Assembly (NCBI GenBank): GCA_050014015.1
Contig: JBEKEC010000015.1
Span: 18,645-82,644 of the forward strand
DNA length: 64,000 bases
Direction: 5' to 3'
Source of the DNA: PALSA-1353 sp050014015
GTDB lineage: Bacteria; Planctomycetota; Phycisphaerae; Tepidisphaerales; Tepidisphaeraceae
Positions 61,113 to 64,000 of the stretch are shown piece by piece. The stretch's first letter is position 1, and the number at the start of each line of letters is the position of its first letter. The notes under the pieces were generated by a model, which saw only the letters and a program-made list of their open reading frames with translations, was not told where the DNA came from and made no database searches. The position numbers and the translations under genes were made by a program.

Positions 61113-63692
61113 ATGGACTTTGCGACCCCCAATATAAAGACGTTTCAGGTGTTTCCCGAGGTTCCGGCCCCATTGCAGCCGTTGTTGGAAATGGCCAATA
61201 ACCTGTGGTGGGTATGGCATCCGGATGCGTTGGAGCTATTCCGGCGGCTGGACCGCGATCTGTGGGAGGAGGTTTACCACAATCCGGTGAAACTGCTGGG
61301 GATAATCGACCAGAAGAAGCTGGCCCATGCCGCGGCCAACGATGGATACCTCGCTCAGCTTGCGCGGGTGTACGAGGCATTCAAAGGGCATCTGAAGGAA
61401 ACGGGGTGGTTCGGCAGGACGCATGCCGGCCTAGCGGAGGGGAAAAGTCCGATGCTGGTCGCGTATTTTTCGGCGGAGTTCGGGCTGCACGAGTCGCTGC
61501 CGATCTATTCCGGCGGGCTGGGCGTGCTGGCGGGCGACCACCTCAAAAGCGCCAGCGAGATCGGGCTTCCCCTGGTTGCGGTTGGACTGCTCTACCGCAA
61601 CGGGTATTTCCAGCAGTATCTTTCTGCCGACGGCTGGCAGCAGGAAGCGTATCCCGAACTGGATTTCTACAATTTGCCGATCGAGCCGATGAAGTACGCC
61701 GATGGCTCACCGGTGCAGGTGCGCGTCGATCTGCCGGAGAACTCGGTGTTCTGCAAGGTATGGCGGACCAACGTGGGGCGGGTGCCGCTGTATTTGCTGG
61801 ACACCAATCTTAGCGAGAATTCACCGGCGGACCGAGACATAACCAGCCGGCTCTACGGGGGCGGGCCGGAGATGCGCATCAAGCAGGAGATCGTGCTGGG
61901 CATCGGCGGAGTGCGGGCGCTGGAGGCGCTCAACATCCAGCCGACGGTCTTCCACATGAACGAAGGGCACAGCGCCTTCCTGGCTCTGGAGCGAATCCGC
62001 GTGCTGTTGGACAACAGTCCCCTGACGTTCGATCAGGCGCGGCAATACGTGATGGCGACGAACGTGTTCACAACCCACACGCCGGTTCCCGCCGGCATCG
62101 ACACGTTCGCGCCGGACATGATGGTCAAGCACTTCAAGAATTATTTTCCGAGGCTCAAGCTCGACGAGGAAGGATTCCTGGCCCTGGGCCGCGAGGACGT
62201 CACCAGCAAGAAGCAGGGATTCTCCATGGCGGTGTTGGCGATACGGCTGGCGGACAGCGTTAACGGCGTGAGCGCGCTGCACGGCGACGTGAGCCGGAAG
62301 ATGTGGCACAACCTCTGGCCGCAGGTTCCGCCCGATGAGGTGCCCATCCAGCACATCACCAACGGGATCCACGTTCGATCCTGGCTTGCCCCGGAAATCA
62401 GCTACGTTCTGGATCGATATCTCAGCAGCAGATGGGAGACCAACCCGACGGATCAGTCGGTGTGGGAAGGCGTCACGCAGATTCCGGATGAGGAACTGTG
62501 GCGCTGCCACGAGCGTTGCCGGGAGAAACTGGTAAGTTGGACGCGGATGGTGCTGAAGGATCAGCTTGGTCGGCGCGGCGCTTCGTTCGACGACATGGCG
62601 ACGGCCGACGAAGTTCTGGACCCCGAGGCGTTGACGATCGGCTTCGCCCGCCGATTCGCAAGCTACAAGCGCGGAGCGTTGCTGCTTCGCGACCCGGCGC
62701 GGCTGCAGCGGCTCCTGGAGGACGTCAAACGCCCGATTCAATTCGTCTTCGCGGGCAAGGCCCATCCGGCCGACCAGGAGGGCAAGGAATTGATCAAAGC
62801 GCTGGTGAACTTTGCCCGCAATCCGGCGGTGCGCCGGCGCTTCGTGTTCCTGGAAAATTACGACATCAACATCGCCCGGACATTGGTACAGGGCGTGGAC
62901 GTGTGGCTCAACACGCCGCGCCGCGGAATGGAAGCCAGCGGAACCAGCGGCATGAAGGCGGCGGCGAACGGCATCCTCAATTGCTCCATTCTGGACGGCT
63001 GGTGGGTGGAAGGGCATGCCCCGGACGTTGGCTGGGCCATCGGCCGCGGCGAGGGCTATACCGACGGGAACGTCCAGGACCAGATCGAAAGCCAGGCGCT
63101 GTACGACATCCTGGAAAAGCACATCATCCCGATGTTCTACAAGCGGAACGTGGACAACATTCCGCGCGAATGGATCGGGCGGATGAAGACGTGCATGCGG
63201 AAGCTGGCGCCGGTGTTCAGCACCAATCGAATGGTGCGCGAGTATGCCGAGAAATTTTACGTTCCCTCCGATGCGCGCGGCCGAAACCTTGCCGCCAACA
63301 GCCTGGAGCGATCCATCGCCCTGGCCAAGGCCAAAGAGGTGCTGCGGTCGCGCTGGGGCGGGGTGAAAATCGTGGGCGTACACGTGGCGGGCAACGGGCA
63401 TTACCGGGTCGGTGAGGACATGCAGGTCGAAGCGCTGATCGATCTTCCGGACATCGATCCGCGTGAAATCGCCGTCGAGTTGTACGCGGGCCCGATCAGC
63501 GCCACGGGGCAGATCGGCACGGCCAAGGTTTTGCGAATGGACCATTCCAAGCAGATCGGCGGACCGCGGCACGTTTTCAGCGGGAAGATCGAATGCCGGG
63601 TCAGCGGCCGGCAGGGATTCGCGGTGCGGGTCGTTCCTGGTAACCCGGACTTAGCCACGCCGTTCGAGCCTGGGTTGATTGCGTGGAATTGA
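61113..63692 (+). CDS. glgP: Alpha-glucan (glycogen/maltodextrin) phosphorylase, GT35, DUF3417-containing
   Basis: 859 residues. Releases glucose-1-phosphate from alpha-1,4-glucans. An N-terminal DUF3417 region (about 15-110: ANNLWWVWHPDALELFRRLD) places it in the short-type phosphorylase group of bacteria and archaea. AYFSAEFGLHESLPIYSGGLGVLAGDH and FAGKAHPADQEGKELI are family motifs; PLP-binding K615 is in GTSGMKAAANG. ATG 61113 has GGAAGG upstream; the open frame begins at 61074. Suggests glycogen storage. Confidence 0.92.
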   Translation: MDFATPNIKTFQVFPEVPAPLQPLLEMANNLWWVWHPDALELFRRLDRDLWEEVYHNPVKLLGIIDQKKLAHAAANDGYLAQLARVYEAFKGHLKETGWFGRTHAGLAEGKSPMLVAYFSAEFGLHESLPIYSGGLGVLAGDHLKSASEIGLPLVAVGLLYRNGYFQQYLSADGWQQEAYPELDFYNLPIEPMKYADGSPVQVRVDLPENSVFCKVWRTNVGRVPLYLLDTNLSENSPADRDITSRLYGGGPEMRIKQEIVLGIGGVRALEALNIQPTVFHMNEGHSAFLALERIRVLLDNSPLTFDQARQYVMATNVFTTHTPVPAGIDTFAPDMMVKHFKNYFPRLKLDEEGFLALGREDVTSKKQGFSMAVLAIRLADSVNGVSALHGDVSRKMWHNLWPQVPPDEVPIQHITNGIHVRSWLAPEISYVLDRYLSSRWETNPTDQSVWEGVTQIPDEELWRCHERCREKLVSWTRMVLKDQLGRRGASFDDMATADEVLDPEALTIGFARRFASYKRGALLLRDPARLQRLLEDVKRPIQFVFAGKAHPADQEGKELIKALVNFARNPAVRRRFVFLENYDINIARTLVQGVDVWLNTPRRGMEASGTSGMKAAANGILNCSILDGWWVEGHAPDVGWAIGRGEGYTDGNVQDQIESQALYDILEKHIIPMFYKRNVDNIPREWIGRMKTCMRKLAPVFSTNRMVREYAEKFYVPSDARGRNLAANSLERSIALAKAKEVLRSRWGGVKIVGVHVAGNGHYRVGEDMQVEALIDLPDIDPREIAVELYAGPISATGQIGTAKVLRMDHSKQIGGPRHVFSGKIECRVSGRQGFAVRVVPGNPDLATPFEPGLIAWN

Positions 63693-63710
63693 ACGCTTTC
63701 ATAAAAGAGT

Positions 63711-63746
63711 TACCGCGAAGAAGCGAAGGAGCGAAGTTGCGCGAAG
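63711..63746. repeat. CGCGAAG-rich repeat beside GxxExxY remnant
   Basis: TACCGCGAAGAAGCGAAGGA and following bases up to GTTGCGCGAAG. Same string as the left arm of the inverted repeat at 37771. Ends just before the stop codon of the remnant gene. Confidence 0.7.
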
Positions 63747-63747
63747 A

Positions 63748-63879
63748 TCAAGGGGATGCGGTATTTGTCTTGCCGGAATTAATGACGCGCTTTAGACCGT
63801 CCTTGATTAGGGGGACGTTGAAGTTCACCAGAAAACCTAAGGAGTGACCGCTTAGTTTCAGGTAAGTGAATAGTTGGGC
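63748..63879 (-). pseudogene. GxxExxY protein, C-terminal remnant (43 codons)
   Basis: Too short to be called as a gene, but the minus strand from 63879 reads AQLFTYLKLSGHSLGFLVNF then NVPLIKDGLKRVIN, the well-known C-terminal end of GxxExxY proteins (often annotated from the similar PD-(D/E)XK-like fold). Upstream of the Ala the match stops abruptly at about 63880, where the sequence changes to GGGTCTGAGCC-type DNA, and an in-frame stop follows. The N-terminal two thirds are missing here. Best explained by insertion of a mobile element. Confidence 0.7.
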
Positions 63880-63880
63880 C

Positions 63881-64000
63881 GGGTCTGAGCCATCAAAGTA
63901 GGTGGGTTCTTACGCCGCCAGAGGGCGTTGACTCCAAAATTCCTCCCATTGGTCGTTGAGCCATGCGGAACGCAGCGACAAAACGGATTGCGCGCCGGAT
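63881..64000 (-). mobile_element. Probable insertion-sequence end with transposase C-terminus, truncated by window
   Basis: Begins where the GxxExxY homology breaks (GGGTCTGAGCCATCAAAG, a candidate terminal repeat). The minus strand from 64000 to 63910 encodes the last 29 residues of a protein, including GAQSVLSLRSAWLNDQW and EEFWSQRPLAA-stop, which look like ISKra4-type transposase ends (judged by memory of the family). The rest lies beyond the window, so the family call is tentative. Confidence 0.45.

Overview
The window looks like a chromosomal segment of a Planctomycetota bacterium, probably Phycisphaerae-like (inference from gene families; no rRNA is present). Supporting signs are high GC, outer-membrane genes (MlaACDEF, LptD), TPR-SPINDLY/GT41 and TMTC-like TPR proteins, an ECF sigma factor translationally coupled to an anti-sigma-like protein with a LolA-like region, a membrane protein with a C-terminal double-CxxC zinc ribbon, an EF-P with a PGNLRA tip loop, and many secreted lipoproteins of unknown function. 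No tRNA, rRNA or CRISPR array was recognised.

Layout. 1-2.7 kb: 3' part of an M24 peptidase and a secreted GH50/agarase-like hydrolase. 3.0-8.2 kb: a compact operon for a cytoplasmic group 3b-type [NiFe] hydrogenase (hydB-hydG-hydD-hydA), its maturation endopeptidase and an ACT-domain protein. 8.3-11.9 kb, minus strand: a complete Mla lipid-transport operon (mlaF-E-D-C-A in transcription order). 12.1-29.6 kb: an unusual secreted-protease island with a C14 caspase-like peptidase (DUF4384-type tail), a large lipoprotein subtilase, four related small lipoproteins ending in a Gly-rich NPFQ tail, a divergent TPR-CHAT protease with a PDZ-like insert, and two large paralogous membrane or secreted proteins that share a beta-rich module with the subtilase. 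This island is the best candidate for an undescribed system. 30.0-31.8 kb: leuA with a promoter, Leu-rich leader peptide, antiterminator and terminator, a textbook transcription-attenuation layout. 31.9-40.9 kb: ECF sigma/anti-sigma pair, cation/proton antiporter with USP domains, Nudix hydrolase, site-2-type protease, cysteine desulfurase, zinc-ribbon membrane protein, efp. 41-49.5 kb: two coupled TPR-GT41 glycosyltransferases, a DUF481 outer-membrane protein, an RluB-type pseudouridine synthase and three proteins of unknown function. 49.5-55.3 kb: two coupled TMTC-like TPR membrane proteins, a lipoprotein, an amidohydrolase and Mn-type superoxide dismutase. 55.3-63.7 kb: lptD, sppA, an unknown protein and alpha-glucan phosphorylase. 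The right edge holds a GxxExxY gene remnant cut by what looks like the end of an insertion sequence.

Dispersed repeats are informative. Three copies of a roughly 120-bp palindromic MITE-like element lie at 2.8, 12.0 and 29.9 kb; the last two flank the protease island in opposite orientation. A CGCGAAG-rich inverted repeat at 37.8 kb resembles the sequence beside the GxxExxY remnant at 63.7 kb. Starts were chosen by ribosome-binding sites and signal peptides, and several are much shorter than the longest open frame; these choices are stated per gene.
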